A stretch of 64,000 bases of DNA from Paenibacillus pini JCM 16418 (GCF_000576305.1 NZ_BAVZ01000001.1:434001-498000); one strand, 5' to 3'; positions 1-10,367 are shown, counted from the first letter of the stretch. The notes: generated from the letters alone by a model not told the origin. Numbers and translations: made by a program.

Positions 1-33
1 ACAAGTAGACAACAATGTGGAGGCACCGTCATT

Positions 34-1119
34 TTGAATGAAAAAGGGCAAATCCAATATCAAGTTCCCCGGAACCCTGTTAGTTTAATGAGCAGGGTGT
101 ATAAGCATATATTGCCGGAAGTGCGTAAAGAGTTAGATGGGTGGCGACAAGCAGCAAGCGAGATCCCGGATGCCGAGCTGAGAAAACAGGCTTTGGCAAG
201 CATTGAAACAAAGCAATTTCATTGCGAAGGTGGGGGTATTTATGCTGCTGTTGAGTTGCCGTACAGGCTCATACTTACGAAGTTGATTGTGGCTTACCAG
301 ACGATAAGCGATTATCTTGATAATTTATGCGATCGTAGTACATCCATGGATCCCGATGATTTCAGATTGCTACATAAGTCAATGCTGGATGCTGTTGATC
401 CCGGGGCTGTACCGGTAAATTACTATGCTCTTCGTGAGGAACAAGACGACGGAGGATATTTACACGCTTTGGTTACAACATGCCAGAGTTGTATTCGTCA
501 GTTACCAGGTTACAAGGCTGCAATGCCTTACGTACAGGATTTAGCTGGTTTGTATACAGATCTGCAGGTATACAAGCATATTAAGCCAGAATTGAGAGAA
601 CCGGCACTACTTGAGTGGTGGGAATTACACCGTAATCGTACTCCGCATCTGCAGTGGAATGAATTTGCTGCTGCTACGGGTTCGACGCTCGGCGTATTTA
701 TGTTTTTTCTCGCAGCAACCGATCGTCATTTAGACGATGCGAATGCGGCTAGAATTCACGCTGCTTATTTCCCACATGTCTGCTGCCTGCATATCATGCT
801 TGATTATTTGATTGATCAGGAAGAAGACAGGCTAGGTGGAGATCTGAATTTTTGTAACTATTATGATAGTGCGGAGGTCATGCTTGACCGAATCAGCTCC
901 ATAGTAGAATCGGCACGCAAGGACGTTGCGATGATTCCATCGACTTCGTTCCATCGTATGATCATTGAGGGTTTACTGGCTATTTATCTTTCCGATCCTA
1001 AAGTCAGTGAACAGCAGGAAGTTCGTGCAGCATCTAAACGCTTGATGAAGGGAAGCCCTTTAACACGTTTGTTTTTCTTCTTCAACAGCAGGTGGATCCG
1101 CAAGCATTTGTATGAGTGA
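34..1119 (+). CDS. ytpB: Tetraprenyl-beta-curcumene synthase (YtpB/DUF2600 family)
   Basis: The 361-residue soluble protein has the look of the DUF2600 family, whose Bacillus member YtpB cyclises heptaprenyl diphosphate to tetraprenyl-beta-curcumene, the first step to membrane sesquarterpenes. The family-typical acidic patch SDYLDNLCDRS lies near residue 95, and a second acidic helix, DYLIDQEEDR, near residue 260. Length fits the family. The start is a TTG with TGGAGG ten bases upstream; no ATG further in has a comparable site. It lies 19 bp before pfkA on the same strand, so the two are probably cotranscribed. Function is by family resemblance only. Confidence 0.85.
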   Translation: MNEKGQIQYQVPRNPVSLMSRVYKHILPEVRKELDGWRQAASEIPDAELRKQALASIETKQFHCEGGGIYAAVELPYRLILTKLIVAYQTISDYLDNLCDRSTSMDPDDFRLLHKSMLDAVDPGAVPVNYYALREEQDDGGYLHALVTTCQSCIRQLPGYKAAMPYVQDLAGLYTDLQVYKHIKPELREPALLEWWELHRNRTPHLQWNEFAAATGSTLGVFMFFLAATDRHLDDANAARIHAAYFPHVCCLHIMLDYLIDQEEDRLGGDLNFCNYYDSAEVMLDRISSIVESARKDVAMIPSTSFHRMIIEGLLAIYLSDPKVSEQQEVRAASKRLMKGSPLTRLFFFFNSRWIRKHLYE

Positions 1120-1135
1120 TAATGAGGAGGAATAA

Positions 1136-2106
<971 letters not shown>

Positions 2107-2116
2107 TCGAACCAAC

Positions 2117-2203
2117 AATAAGTCCTTGGGATCATGCATCCTAAGGGCTTATTTTATTATGAAAGTAAAAGGCCTTCCCCTGTTATGGGCGAAGGCCTTT
2201 TAT
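2117..2203. terminator. Convergent terminator pair
   Basis: There are two hairpins. The first (2117-2153, AATAAGtCCTTgGGAT against ATCCtAAGGgCTTATT) is followed by a T-rich stretch and serves pfkA. The second (2167-2201, AAAAGGCCTTC against GAAGGCCTTTT) has A and T flanks on both sides and can serve both pfkA and the minus-strand MATE gene. Confidence 0.8.
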
Positions 2204-2216
2204 AATCATTAACATT

Positions 2217-3578
2217 TTATGAGGAGGTTATCTTTATAATTTGGTCACGCTGCACACGAACTAATCGTCCAAGTAGGAGAGTGGCACCGACAATAAGCCC
2301 TATGATTAAACCAATCCAGTATCCGAAAGCACCTAGATTCGTATACTCAGAGAAAATATAACCTACCGGAAGCCCAATAACCCAATAGGAAATGAAGGTG
2401 ATGACAAAGGAATGATTGACGTCTTTATATCCGCGTAATGCACCTTGAACGGGTGTAGCGATTGCATCGGATATTTGAAAAAATATGGCGTAAATCAGAA
2501 AATGTTGAGTGAGTTCAATCACTATACTTTCATCGGAATAGATACCCGCAACAAATCTTCCGAACAATAGCAGCACCATTGCTGTAATTAGTGATAATAA
2601 GACAGCGGTGCTAATACCAAGTTTGGCATATTGACGCGCATCTTTCAGCCGTCCGGCGCCCTTTTCAAAACCGACTAGAATGGTCAGAGTCATGCTGATA
2701 CTGAGAGGTATCATATAGAGTGTGGTTGCAAAATTCATCGCTGCTTGATGAGCTGCGATCGTGATGGTATCGAAGCGACTCATAAGTAAAGTTACGCCTG
2801 CAAACACGGCTGTCTCGAAAAAGATTGAAAATCCAATGGGTACGCCAATTTTCAATAGCTCTTTCCATGCCTTTAGAGATAACCCATACCATTTGCGGAA
2901 GACGTTAAATTCTGCAAATGGCTTCACGCGATGCACGAAGAATATCGCAAGGGCAAAAACACACCAGTACGTGATAGCGGATGCTACACCGGCTCCGACA
3001 CCGCCAAGACGGGGAAAGCCCCAATAGCCGAAAATGAGTAAAAAATTTAGTAAGATATTAATTGGCAATGCAATGAGAGTAATCGTCATTGATATTCGAG
3101 TTTTTCCTAGTGCGTCAATGAAGCTGCGCAGCACGGTGTAGGCGAACATAGGTACAATACCTATAGATAAGTATCCTAGGAAATGAAAGGCTATATAACG
3201 TACCTGTGGCTCCAAATTCATCCCATCGAGAATAATGGGGAGAAATAGTACGCCAACTAGCATTACAGCTAGTGCGAGTACCAGTGCAAGCCATAATCCT
3301 TGTATGATCTGATATGCCACTTTGGATTTGTGCCCGCTACCCATCAAGTGGGAGACAATGGGTGTAATTCCCATTAATATACCGCTGATTCCAGTCTGTA
3401 ATGGAATCCATAGGCTAGAACCGATAGCTACTCCGGCCAAATCAGTAGAACTTGCCTTACCTGACATATTCGTATCGAAAAAGGTAATTGCGGATAAAGC
3501 AATCTGTGTAACCAGTATAGGGAGTAGAATAATCATAAATTGCTTCAGTTTATCTTTATAATTCACTGTTGTTATCAT
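2217..3578 (-). CDS. MATE family multidrug/Na+ efflux transporter
   Basis: The 453-residue protein has about twelve hydrophobic segments and the two-fold repeat layout of MATE exporters (NorM/DinF class), which expel cationic drugs or metabolites in exchange for Na+ or H+. The opening helix has LLPILVTQIALSAITFFDTNMSG, close to the PILVTQ and D-T-xMxG signature of helix 1 in the family, and the second half has IGVPIGFSIFFE, the matching helix 7 start. Length fits. The ATG start at 3578 has GGAG eight bases ahead. It is monocistronic between two terminators. The substrate cannot be told. Confidence 0.85.
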   Translation of the reverse strand: MITTVNYKDKLKQFMIILLPILVTQIALSAITFFDTNMSGKASSTDLAGVAIGSSLWIPLQTGISGILMGITPIVSHLMGSGHKSKVAYQIIQGLWLALVLALAVMLVGVLFLPIILDGMNLEPQVRYIAFHFLGYLSIGIVPMFAYTVLRSFIDALGKTRISMTITLIALPINILLNFLLIFGYWGFPRLGGVGAGVASAITYWCVFALAIFFVHRVKPFAEFNVFRKWYGLSLKAWKELLKIGVPIGFSIFFETAVFAGVTLLMSRFDTITIAAHQAAMNFATTLYMIPLSISMTLTILVGFEKGAGRLKDARQYAKLGISTAVLLSLITAMVLLLFGRFVAGIYSDESIVIELTQHFLIYAIFFQISDAIATPVQGALRGYKDVNHSFVITFISYWVIGLPVGYIFSEYTNLGAFGYWIGLIIGLIVGATLLLGRLVRVQRDQIIKITSS

Positions 3579-3637
3579 GATATGGCTCCATTAAAGTTTG
3601 ATTTTCGGTGCAGAGTCTATTGTAAGCAAGACGCATG

Positions 3638-3665
3638 AAAGACCCGGTTTTCAGGCCGGGTCTTT
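3638..3665 (-). terminator. Rho-independent terminator after the glycoside-hydrolase-like gene
   Basis: AAAGACCCGG pairs with CCGGGTCTTT around a loop of eight bases, and lies 43 bp past the stop of the minus-strand gene at 3708. The T-rich flank is short. Confidence 0.6.
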
Positions 3666-3707
3666 GCAGGCATTCTCTTTATTGGTTTAGGATTACTAAT
3701 TATTTGA

Positions 3708-4883
3708 TTATTTGTTGTAATTAACGCCAGGGCTATAGCGGTTTGTTGCATTCCACAATAAAAACTCGTCGACATTCATATCTTTTAATGCCCGAATTTG
3801 TTCTTCGACTTGCTGCTTACCATATTTCTCGTAGTGACCGCTACCCAGCCAACTTGCGGTAAAATCTTGAATCCAAGGACGGATGATCGGTTTCTGGTCA
3901 GCTAGTGGCTCCAGTTTCTTATGGGTATCGACCATAGAGCCTTTAATCGTCTTGTAAGGTTCTTTATCGGGATCTTTAGCACCGAACCAACCCGTTGTGT
4001 AGTGACTTGGATAAATCATAGGACTAATAACATCCACATTCTCCGAAATTTTATTGAAATCTTGACCAATACCTTCAGCTGCAGGAACAGATGCGGCATA
4101 GCCAAAAATATCAACAGATACTCGTACACCGAGTGGAGCCATTTGTTTACGCGCATATTGGACGAATTCTGCCACTGCATCAACGCGTGATTTGTCAGTC
4201 TTCGTATATTTTAGGACATCTGCACGCTTCTCAAAACCCTCTGGAAAGCGCACATAGTCAAATTGGATTTCTTTAAATCCTAATTTTGCTGCTTCCTTCG
4301 CAATTTCAATGTTATAGTCCCATACTTCTTTATTAAAAGGATTGACGAAGCTATCCCCTTTACCATTTTTCCATACCGAACCGTCGCTTGTTACGAATGA
4401 TAGATCAGGGCGTTTTTTAGCGAGTACGGTATCTTTAAAAACCACTACACGAGCAATTGGATATACATTATGTTTTTTGAGACGTTCCATTAACTGATTG
4501 ATGTCATGAATAAACGGTTGAGGTTTACCCATTTTAATCAAATCAGGATTATCTGTCTTATAAGTTATGTATCCGGCATCGTCTTTAATATCTATAACCA
4601 TTGCGTTAAGATCCGTTTTGTCCATAAGATCAAGCAGTTGGGTCATACGAGAACCACCTGCGCTATATGCTGTTACATAAACACCCTTGACCTTTGGGGC
4701 TGTAGTTTGTGGATCAACCTTAGCAACTGGATTATCAGCACTTACAGGAACATCCTTTTGTGAAGCGATTATTGCGGAATTAATGGAGGATTTCAAAAGA
4801 TTTGCAACTTGATTGTCTTCGTTATGCTGCTGATTCCCTGTGCTGGATCCCAGAATCATCAGAAGCGCCCAGATGATATTCAT
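3708..4883 (-). CDS. Putative glycoside hydrolase (DUF4015 family), secreted or membrane-anchored
   Basis: The 391-residue protein begins with a short hydrophobic segment, followed by a polar linker and, from about residue 65, a TIM-barrel-like domain of the DUF4015 putative glycoside hydrolase family. Visible family landmarks are GVYVTAYSAGG, AMVIDIKDDAGYITY, RVVVFKD, FVNPFNKEVWDYN, EIQFDYVRFPEG, VSVDIFGYAA and ISPMIYPSHY. The Asp of FDYVRFPEG and the ISPMIYPSH strand match the region where alpha-amylase-like clans keep catalytic residues, but this is inferred. Members are usually found outside the membrane of Gram-positives; the substrate is unknown. GGGAGAG precedes the ATG. Confidence 0.8.
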   Translation of the reverse strand: MNIIWALLMILGSSTGNQQHNEDNQVANLLKSSINSAIIASQKDVPVSADNPVAKVDPQTTAPKVKGVYVTAYSAGGSRMTQLLDLMDKTDLNAMVIDIKDDAGYITYKTDNPDLIKMGKPQPFIHDINQLMERLKKHNVYPIARVVVFKDTVLAKKRPDLSFVTSDGSVWKNGKGDSFVNPFNKEVWDYNIEIAKEAAKLGFKEIQFDYVRFPEGFEKRADVLKYTKTDKSRVDAVAEFVQYARKQMAPLGVRVSVDIFGYAASVPAAEGIGQDFNKISENVDVISPMIYPSHYTTGWFGAKDPDKEPYKTIKGSMVDTHKKLEPLADQKPIIRPWIQDFTASWLGSGHYEKYGKQQVEEQIRALKDMNVDEFLLWNATNRYSPGVNYNK

Positions 4884-5191
4884 AAATTAACTCTCTCCCT
4901 TGTCGGCATTTCATTTTATAAAGTATAAAGGAACTAGCCCCCTTAAAAACAACAGGTTTGTAACAATTTGGTCGGTTTTTGATTAAGACATATTCTCTGT
5001 GTTTTTTAAACAAAATAAGGACTTTTCAAACTTAAAAATGAGAATTTCATAAGAGTAGGGCTTACATAGGGTTTACCAGTAGTCCCGTAAAATACATTCA
5101 ATTTGCTGGAATAAAAATGCCGCCTTTGACTTCAGCAGGATACTGAAGGAGGGCGGCATATCGGTTTTTTAAACAACTACTTATTAAAACT
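4884..5191. other. Intergenic region with a terminator
   Basis: No protein or RNA gene is recognised. It holds the upstream region of the glycoside-hydrolase-like gene and, at 5112-5160, the hairpin listed separately. Confidence 0.5.
5112..5160 (-). terminator. Terminator after the 66-residue hypothetical gene
   Basis: ATGCCGCC pairs with GGCGGCAT, with a nested CTTCAG/CTGAAG hairpin inside. On the minus strand it ends in a T-run, 32 bp past the stop of the small gene; a T-run also follows on the plus strand, so it may act both ways. Confidence 0.7.
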
Positions 5192-5392
5192 TTAATGAAG
5201 TGGCGCTGTACTTTGATGTTCACAAATGCTGTACTGGATAATCTCCATAGCATCATTAGGTTCCAAAATGCTAAAACCGTCTCGAAGCATGATGAGGGAA
5301 TTCAGCTCATTTTGTTTCAAGAATGGCATCATATCTGGGAACCATTTCATGACGATTTGGGACAACTTTACCGTTTCCATTTCCATCTCCAC
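5192..5392 (-). CDS. Small hypothetical protein (66 aa)
   Basis: No family recognised. The product is a short, mostly helical, soluble protein rich in Met (KLSQIVMKWFPDMMPFLKQNELN near the start, EPNDAMEIIQYSI near the end). It has no signal peptide or cysteine motif. It is probably real because AGGAAAGG lies nine bases before the chosen GTG and a strong hairpin terminator follows 32 bp after the stop. An ATG two codons in and a GTG three codons earlier are alternative starts. It stands alone between the glycoside-hydrolase-like gene and yitT. Confidence 0.55.
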   Translation of the reverse strand: MEMEMETVKLSQIVMKWFPDMMPFLKQNELNSLIMLRDGFSILEPNDAMEIIQYSICEHQSTAPLH

Positions 5393-5569
5393 AAAAATCA
5401 CCCTTTCCTCACGAGTCTGTACTGTCAGAGAAATCTAACGTAGCGAATCGGAAAAGCGTTTAAGTGCTGGGGAAAACCGGGTACATCCTAATCTCATGGA
5501 ACTATTGTAGGAACCGCGCATTAATAATATACCATATAAATATTGTCTTTTACACCGATCGGCAATAAA

Positions 5570-6391
5570 TCAGCTTCTGCGGAATGATCCCATGACTCCA
5601 ACCGTTTCTACGATGTTAACAAAGGCTTTAGGATCATTTTCTTTTATGATTCGTTTGAGCTCGGCTAATTCATACTGTGTGGTTACAGTCATAAGCATGT
5701 CTTTTTCCACATTGGAATATGCGCCTTCGGTCTTGATTTTGGTAACTCCGCGAGGGCGCTCTAGAAGCTGAGACAGGAGCTTCTCAGTTTCATTCGTAAT
5801 AATATAGACAGTGACTTTGAAATGGCTAACATGAATCATATCCACTGCTTTACCTGTTACGAAAATAGATACCATAGACGCGAGCGCTAAATTCCAGTCA
5901 TTCTGCATGTACCCGGCCGCCAAGATAACAAGTCCATTCATGCTGACTAATACATTGCCGACAGGAAAGTCTCGATAACGGGTTACGATCGAGCCAAGGA
6001 TGTCAAACCCTCCGGTTGATCCGCCTGCGCGAAATGATATTCCGCTTCCCACACCGACAAGAACGCCGCCGAACACGGCAGCGAGCAACGTATCCGAGGC
6101 AAGAGATACAACGGGTATGATGGCAATGAACCATGTAACTGCTGCTACAGATACAATACTAAGCACGATGAAACGTTTGCCTAGCATGAACCAGCCTGCG
6201 ACCAGAATTGGAACATTGAACAGAAAGTAGAGAATGCTGAGGCTAAGTGAAGAGAAATATCCAACAAGCATGGATAAACCAGAAACGCCTCCGCTCAGCA
6301 AATGTTGTGGGACCAGGAATAAATTAAAGCCGCATCCTACTAAAAAGGCGCCCAGTATAACAACGATGTAATTTCCAGATTTTTTGAGCAA
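5570..6391 (-). CDS. YitT family membrane protein (DUF161 + DUF2179)
   Basis: This is a YitT-family integral membrane protein. The N-terminal DUF161 part has about five to six membrane helices with the family glycines in LLSGGVSGLSML and GISFRAGGSTGGFDILG. The C-terminal DUF2179 domain is cytosolic, with GVTKIKTEGAYSNVEKDMLM. The role of the family is not settled. I place the start at a TTG at 6391 because GAGGTG lies at proper distance and the protein then begins MLKKSGNYIVVILGAF, like relatives; an upstream ATG at 6460 adds 23 residues but has no ribosome-binding site. It is transcribed divergently from the helicase gene. Confidence 0.85.
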   Translation of the reverse strand: MLKKSGNYIVVILGAFLVGCGFNLFLVPQHLLSGGVSGLSMLVGYFSSLSLSILYFLFNVPILVAGWFMLGKRFIVLSIVSVAAVTWFIAIIPVVSLASDTLLAAVFGGVLVGVGSGISFRAGGSTGGFDILGSIVTRYRDFPVGNVLVSMNGLVILAAGYMQNDWNLALASMVSIFVTGKAVDMIHVSHFKVTVYIITNETEKLLSQLLERPRGVTKIKTEGAYSNVEKDMLMTVTTQYELAELKRIIKENDPKAFVNIVETVGVMGSFRRS

Positions 6392-6710
6392 ACTGTTCAC
6401 CTCAAGTATTTTTTTATATGTAAATTTCCCATTGTTACCATCCATAACTGGTGTTTGCATTTTGTTTTGTGATATACTGTATAAGATGTTCTTGAGTAGG
6501 GTTGTACAATAGTATTATTTTTGCATTGTTTCAGGAGAATAATTACCGTTTACTAAAATCTGTAGGCAATTAACGCCCCAGAAAAACGCTATTGACGAAA
6601 AGCCATGCAACTTTTTTCTGATTAATGGCTACCCTATATAATGTTTACCGCTACTTAAGAATACAGACAAGATTGTGGAATGTCCACTATATAGAAGGAG
6701 TATGAATATT
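6392..6710. promoter_or_regulatory. Divergent region and leader of the RNA helicase gene
   Basis: No gene seen. TATAAT at 6637-6642 is a good -10 for the helicase gene, with only a weak T-rich -35 at about 6614. This leaves a leader of roughly 60 bases. An inverted repeat, AGCCAT (6601-6606) and ATGGCT (6625-6630), lies across the -35 region. Confidence 0.4.
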
Positions 6711-8345
6711 TTGAAAAATTTTGCAGATTTCGGCTTAGAACCTAAGGTTCTTCAAGCCATCTTGGAGCTTGGCTTTGAAGAAGCTACGCCGATTCAAGCT
6801 CAATCCATTCCAATTGCGATGAGCGGAAAAGACATGATCGGTCAAGCACAAACAGGTACGGGTAAAACCGCAGCGTTTGGTATTCCGTTGATCAATAAAA
6901 TTTCTAAAGAAACTGATAAAATCGTTGCGCTAATCATGACCCCAACACGTGAGCTTGCGATTCAAGTTGCTGAAGAAATCGGTAAACTAACTCGTTTCAA
7001 GGGAGTAGGATCCTTAGCCATTTATGGTGGTCAAGATATTAGCCGCCAAATCCGTGCTCTGAAGAAAAAACCACAGATTATTATTGGTACACCAGGACGT
7101 TTGTTAGACCACATCAACCGCAAGACAATCCGTCTTGATGATGTAGAAACTGTCATTCTGGACGAAGCTGATGAAATGCTGGACATGGGCTTTATGGAGG
7201 ATATTCAATCCATCCTGAAGCTAGTACCAGATGAGCGTCAAACAATGCTTTTCTCCGCAACAATGCCAACCAATATCCAAAGACTGGCACAGCAATTCTT
7301 GAAAAACCCTGAGCATGTGTCTGTAATTCCTAAACAAGTCAGCGCACCGCTGATTGATCAAGCTTATATTGAAGTTCCTGAGCGCCAGAAGTTTGAAGCT
7401 CTGAGCCGCCTTATTGATATGGAATCACCAGAACTTGCAATTGTATTTGGACGTACGAAGCGCCGGGTGGATGAACTGGCTGAAGCACTTTCCAAACGCG
7501 GATATTCCGCAGACGGTTTGCATGGTGACTTGTCACAGAACCAACGTGATGCAGTTATGCGTAAATTCCGCGATGGAAGCATCGACGTACTTGTAGCGAC
7601 AGATGTAGCTGCTCGTGGTCTAGATGTATCTGGCGTAACTCACGTTGTAAACTTTGACCTTCCACAAGATCCAGAAAGCTATGTTCACCGTATCGGCCGT
7701 ACTGGACGTGCAGGTAAAGAGGGAACTGCTTGGTCATTCGTAACTCCGCGTGAAATGGATCACCTTCATTTGATCGAGCGCGTTACGCGTCACCGTATCA
7801 CTCGTAAACCTTTGCCTACGATGGCGGAAGCTATTGAAGGTAAACAACGTATTACTGCAGAACGTTTGCTTGAAGCAGTAGAGAGTGCTGAGATTAACGA
7901 ATATAAAGGCTTGGCTATTCAATTGCTTGAGCAATATGATTCCGTACAATTGCTTTCAGCAGCATTGAAGATGTTGACTGGTGAGAAGAAGGATTCCGAA
8001 ATCCAATTGACTCCAGAAGATCCGATTCGTGCTAAACGTCGTAACTACAACAATGGCAAACCTGATCTGCGTAGCGGACGTAAGCCATCTAGTGGATACG
8101 GACAACGTACAGGTGGTAGCGGTTCGGGTAGCAGCGGCGGAAGAGGCGGTTACAACCGTGATGGAAATTCCGGCAACCGTGGCGGATATGCTGGCAAGAG
8201 CTACAGTAACAGCAGCTCTGGTAGCAGTAATGGCGGCCGTAGTGGGGATTCGTCCTACCGTGGTAACAGCGACCGTAAACCACGTACCAGCAATTCTGAA
8301 GGACGTCGTCCTGCACCAAAACGCGAAGATTCTTCATTTGAGTAA
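6711..8345 (+). CDS. cshA: DEAD-box ATP-dependent RNA helicase, CshA type
   Basis: This RNA helicase unwinds structured RNA in cold adaptation, ribosome assembly and mRNA turnover. Motifs appear in order: Q motif ([23 protein letters not shown]), motif I AQTGTGKT, Ia PTRELAIQ, Ib [14 protein letters not shown] in [58 protein letters not shown] low-complexity Arg/Gly/Ser tail from about residue 460 ([16 protein letters not shown] and similar) is typical of CshA and binds RNA. The TTG start has GAAGGAG nine bases ahead; the in-frame ATG three codons earlier is too close to it. The protein would be 544 residues. A bidirectional terminator follows. Confidence 0.92.
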   Translation: MKNFADFGLEPKVLQAILELGFEEATPIQAQSIPIAMSGKDMIGQAQTGTGKTAAFGIPLINKISKETDKIVALIMTPTRELAIQVAEEIGKLTRFKGVGSLAIYGGQDISRQIRALKKKPQIIIGTPGRLLDHINRKTIRLDDVETVILDEADEMLDMGFMEDIQSILKLVPDERQTMLFSATMPTNIQRLAQQFLKNPEHVSVIPKQVSAPLIDQAYIEVPERQKFEALSRLIDMESPELAIVFGRTKRRVDELAEALSKRGYSADGLHGDLSQNQRDAVMRKFRDGSIDVLVATDVAARGLDVSGVTHVVNFDLPQDPESYVHRIGRTGRAGKEGTAWSFVTPREMDHLHLIERVTRHRITRKPLPTMAEAIEGKQRITAERLLEAVESAEINEYKGLAIQLLEQYDSVQLLSAALKMLTGEKKDSEIQLTPEDPIRAKRRNYNNGKPDLRSGRKPSSGYGQRTGGSGSGSSGGRGGYNRDGNSGNRGGYAGKSYSNSSSGSSNGGRSGDSSYRGNSDRKPRTSNSEGRRPAPKREDSSFE

Positions 8346-8366
8346 ATCATTTTTATAACCATATGT

Positions 8367-8402
8367 AAAAAGCCAAGGTGCCTACGCACCTTGGCTTTTT
8401 TG
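8367..8402. terminator. Bidirectional terminator
   Basis: AAAAAGCCAAGGTG pairs perfectly with CACCTTGGCTTTTT across a six-base loop, with A- and T-runs on the two sides. It sits between the convergent helicase and YjcZ-like genes. Confidence 0.9.
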
Positions 8403-8415
8403 GTTGATTCATTAA

Positions 8416-8547
8416 TTACAGAATAAATGCGCGGGAGATAATAACTAGCAGGATGAATAATACGAGGATTGCACCAGTTGATCCCCATAGTCCTACGCCA
8501 CCAACGCCGCCACCATAACCATAACCATAACCTGCTCCAACTGCCAT
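8416..8547 (-). CDS. YjcZ family sporulation peptide (43 aa)
   Basis: This 43-residue peptide has a Gly/Tyr-rich N-terminal third (GAGYGYGYGGGVGGVG) followed by one membrane helix, GAILVLFILLVIISRAFIL. That is the layout of the YjcZ/sporulation-protein family, small hydrophobic peptides made in Bacillales during sporulation. GGAGGT lies nine bases ahead of the ATG. It converges with the helicase gene on a shared terminator. Function within the spore is unknown. Confidence 0.88.
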   Translation of the reverse strand: MAVGAGYGYGYGGGVGGVGLWGSTGAILVLFILLVIISRAFIL

Positions 8548-8721
8548 ATTAAATTACCTCCTTAAGTGATTACCTCTTTGGTTTACTTGGTATTTTATGA
8601 CATTCTGCCTTGCTTGGAATGGACAGATACCCATATAGCGGAAATTAGGCTCTGGCAATATGTAGCCCAAATGCGGTATATTATTATATACAGGCATGTT
8701 AGTCGAGAGGAGATTTTTTAC

Positions 8722-9531
8722 TTGGAACTTAAAGGCGCAATGGGTGGGATTTATAGAATAACGGAATGGATTACACGGATTGCTTACAGCAACATATTGT
8801 GGTTGGTATGCTCATCACCATTTTTCTTCTTTTTGTTAACAAAGTTTCTGATTGTATCGAATAACGGCGGGGCAAATGAATCATTACAAATGAACTGGGC
8901 TATGGCAATTGTGGCACCGTTTACATTGTTTCCAGCTACCTCTGCATTATTTGCAGTTGTTCGTAAATGGGTAATGGGTGACACGGATATTAGAACATTC
9001 AGCACGTACTTCAAGTCCTATAAAGATAATTATAAGCAAAGTCTAATTGGAGGCATTTTTTACACGCTTTTATTGGTAATTATGCTTGTAGATTACACCA
9101 TTTATATGACTCAGTTCAGCAATATGCAAATTGTAGGTATTGTTATGCTGATCTTGCTCATCGTTTTATTCTTATCATTGTTTAATTTCTTCTCCATGGT
9201 CGTTCATTATCACATGACGATTTGGCAGATATTGAAGAATGCTGTACTCATTACAATCATTCGCCCTTTCCGGGTAATCGCAACGGTTCTAGGAAGTGGT
9301 TTAATGCTATTTATTGGCTCCAAGTATCCAGCAGTCATCATTTTCTTTGGCGGAAGTGCGATTGCACTATGGACGTTCTATAACTTCTATGGAACATTCA
9401 TGAAGATGCAAGAGCAGTCAGAGCGGTTGAAGCAAAAAGAATTGGATGCTCAAGAAGAATTAGAAGCCGAGGCGCTTGCCAATGCCAACGTTAAGTCTGA
9501 CGATCAAGTCAACCTAACGAAAGGCAAATAA
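8722..9531 (+). CDS. YesL family (DUF624) membrane protein
   Basis: The 269-residue protein opens with ELKGAMGGIYRITEWITRIAYSNILWLVCSSPF, the signature of the YesL/DUF624 family, and has five or six membrane helices. YesL-like proteins often sit beside sugar ABC transporters, but this one does not. A charged, Gln/Glu-rich tail (residues about 230-269) is predicted cytosolic. The start is a TTG at 8722 with GAGAGGAG nine bases ahead; the open frame extends 52 codons further up without a ribosome-binding site. Function is unknown. Confidence 0.8.
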   Translation: MELKGAMGGIYRITEWITRIAYSNILWLVCSSPFFFFLLTKFLIVSNNGGANESLQMNWAMAIVAPFTLFPATSALFAVVRKWVMGDTDIRTFSTYFKSYKDNYKQSLIGGIFYTLLLVIMLVDYTIYMTQFSNMQIVGIVMLILLIVLFLSLFNFFSMVVHYHMTIWQILKNAVLITIIRPFRVIATVLGSGLMLFIGSKYPAVIIFFGGSAIALWTFYNFYGTFMKMQEQSERLKQKELDAQEELEAEALANANVKSDDQVNLTKGK

Positions 9532-9579
9532 CATTAGATCAAGGAAATAAAATTGGGATAAAATGTGATCATAAGAGCG

Positions 9580-9608
9580 TTTACTTTTTCAACTTTTGGT
9601 ACTATAAT
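9580..9608 (+). promoter_or_regulatory. Promoter of the 6S RNA
   Basis: TTTACT (9580-9585) and a perfect TATAAT (9603-9608) are separated by 17 bases, placing the start of transcription near 9615, at the 5' end of the predicted RNA. Confidence 0.75.
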
Positions 9609-9612
9609 AAGA

Positions 9613-9815
9613 CTACATCCTGCGATGTTCGCCACGGTTGATTGTTATTTTGAACCAATGACAATGTCTACCGGGAGATCAATTATGAAACGCGGCTGAA
9701 AAGCCCTGTCTATACGACATGGGGACTTCAAAACCGTTTATGAGATCACCCACCTGCTAAAGCAGGTTCAGAAGACAGATTGATCGGACGGCATAGGCGG
9801 GTTTCCTACTAATTT
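9613..9815 (+). ncRNA. ssrS: 6S RNA (RNA polymerase-binding regulator)
   Basis: No open frame covers this 430-bp gap between genes. It has a sigma-A-like promoter, a roughly 200-base body and a perfect terminator. The 5' end has GCGATGTTCGCCACGG, and the 3' end has CGGACGGCATAGGCGGGTTTCC. These resemble the conserved closing-stem ends of 6S RNA, where the E. coli RNA has GAUGUUCGC and GGCGGCAUCUCGG. The middle contains GGGAGATCA and TGAGATCACCC arms around a large irregular hairpin, as expected for the open-complex mimic. 6S RNA binds housekeeping RNA polymerase in stationary phase. Exact ends are approximate; the call rests on recognition, not a covariance search. Confidence 0.72.
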
Positions 9816-9822
9816 TGAAGAT

Positions 9823-9863
9823 GCACTCTTTTTGCGAGTCTTTCGTAAAAAGAGTGCTTTTTT
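9823..9863 (+). terminator. Terminator downstream of the 6S RNA
   Basis: GCACTCTTTTT pairs perfectly with AAAAAGAGTGC, followed by six T. Confidence 0.9.
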
Positions 9864-9963
9864 GTCTAAAATGGTACAAATCCCCCTACTTTCTCTTTTG
9901 TTCTGAGCCTAAGAGTGTTAAACTTATAAGTATTGATGATGCTACTACAAAGGGGGAACGGTC

Positions 9964-10356
9964 TTGTCGTTAAAGAGAGTTTTAGTGGGGGTTATTCGTA
10001 GTCAAGAAGGAACAAGCGACCGGGCGAAAGATCCTAAGATGAAAACGCGCTATTACAATTTATCGAAAGACAAGGCATGGGAGGAAATATCTTCAACACT
10101 TAAGAAAATACCAGGTTATAAAGTGTTGCATGAGGTTCAGAACGTCGGGGAAATCACGCTGGAGAAGCGGACTTCACTGGGTCGTACTGTTGATATTACC
10201 GTGTCTGTACTTTCAGTTGGACCGGTACGCAGCGCAGTGGACATGTATTCAGCTTCACGTGGATCTCTTGGTGATCTCGGTTCGAATTACCGAATCATTC
10301 TGAATTTATTCGGAGCACTTGATAAAAAGCTGGCTAAATATAAAACGACCTCATAA
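9964..10356 (+). CDS. Conserved hypothetical protein, DUF1499-like (130 aa)
   Basis: The N-terminal part, KMKTRYYNLSKDKAWEEISSTLKKIPGYKVLHEVQN, resembles the opening of DUF1499 proteins, in which a peptide strand is followed by an Ala-Trp helix. The rest has alternating strands (GEITLEKRTSLGRTVDITVSVLSVG) and a C-terminal helix. There is no signal peptide or membrane segment, so it is cytosolic. A TTG start has AAAGGGGG six bases ahead. It is a single gene with its own terminator. DUF1499 membership is tentative and the function is unknown. Confidence 0.6.
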   Translation: MSLKRVLVGVIRSQEGTSDRAKDPKMKTRYYNLSKDKAWEEISSTLKKIPGYKVLHEVQNVGEITLEKRTSLGRTVDITVSVLSVGPVRSAVDMYSASRGSLGDLGSNYRIILNLFGALDKKLAKYKTTS

Positions 10357-10367
10357 TCCATAAGATT

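Noticed and set aside
8029..8358. 109-residue frame inside the end of the RNA helicase
   Set aside because: It reads the RGG-repeat tail in another frame; composition is Val/Ala-rich by codon shadow and there is no ribosome-binding site.
8700..9531. Sugar ABC transporter operon next to the YesL-like gene
   Set aside because: No transporter or sugar enzyme gene adjoins it; the gene stands alone.
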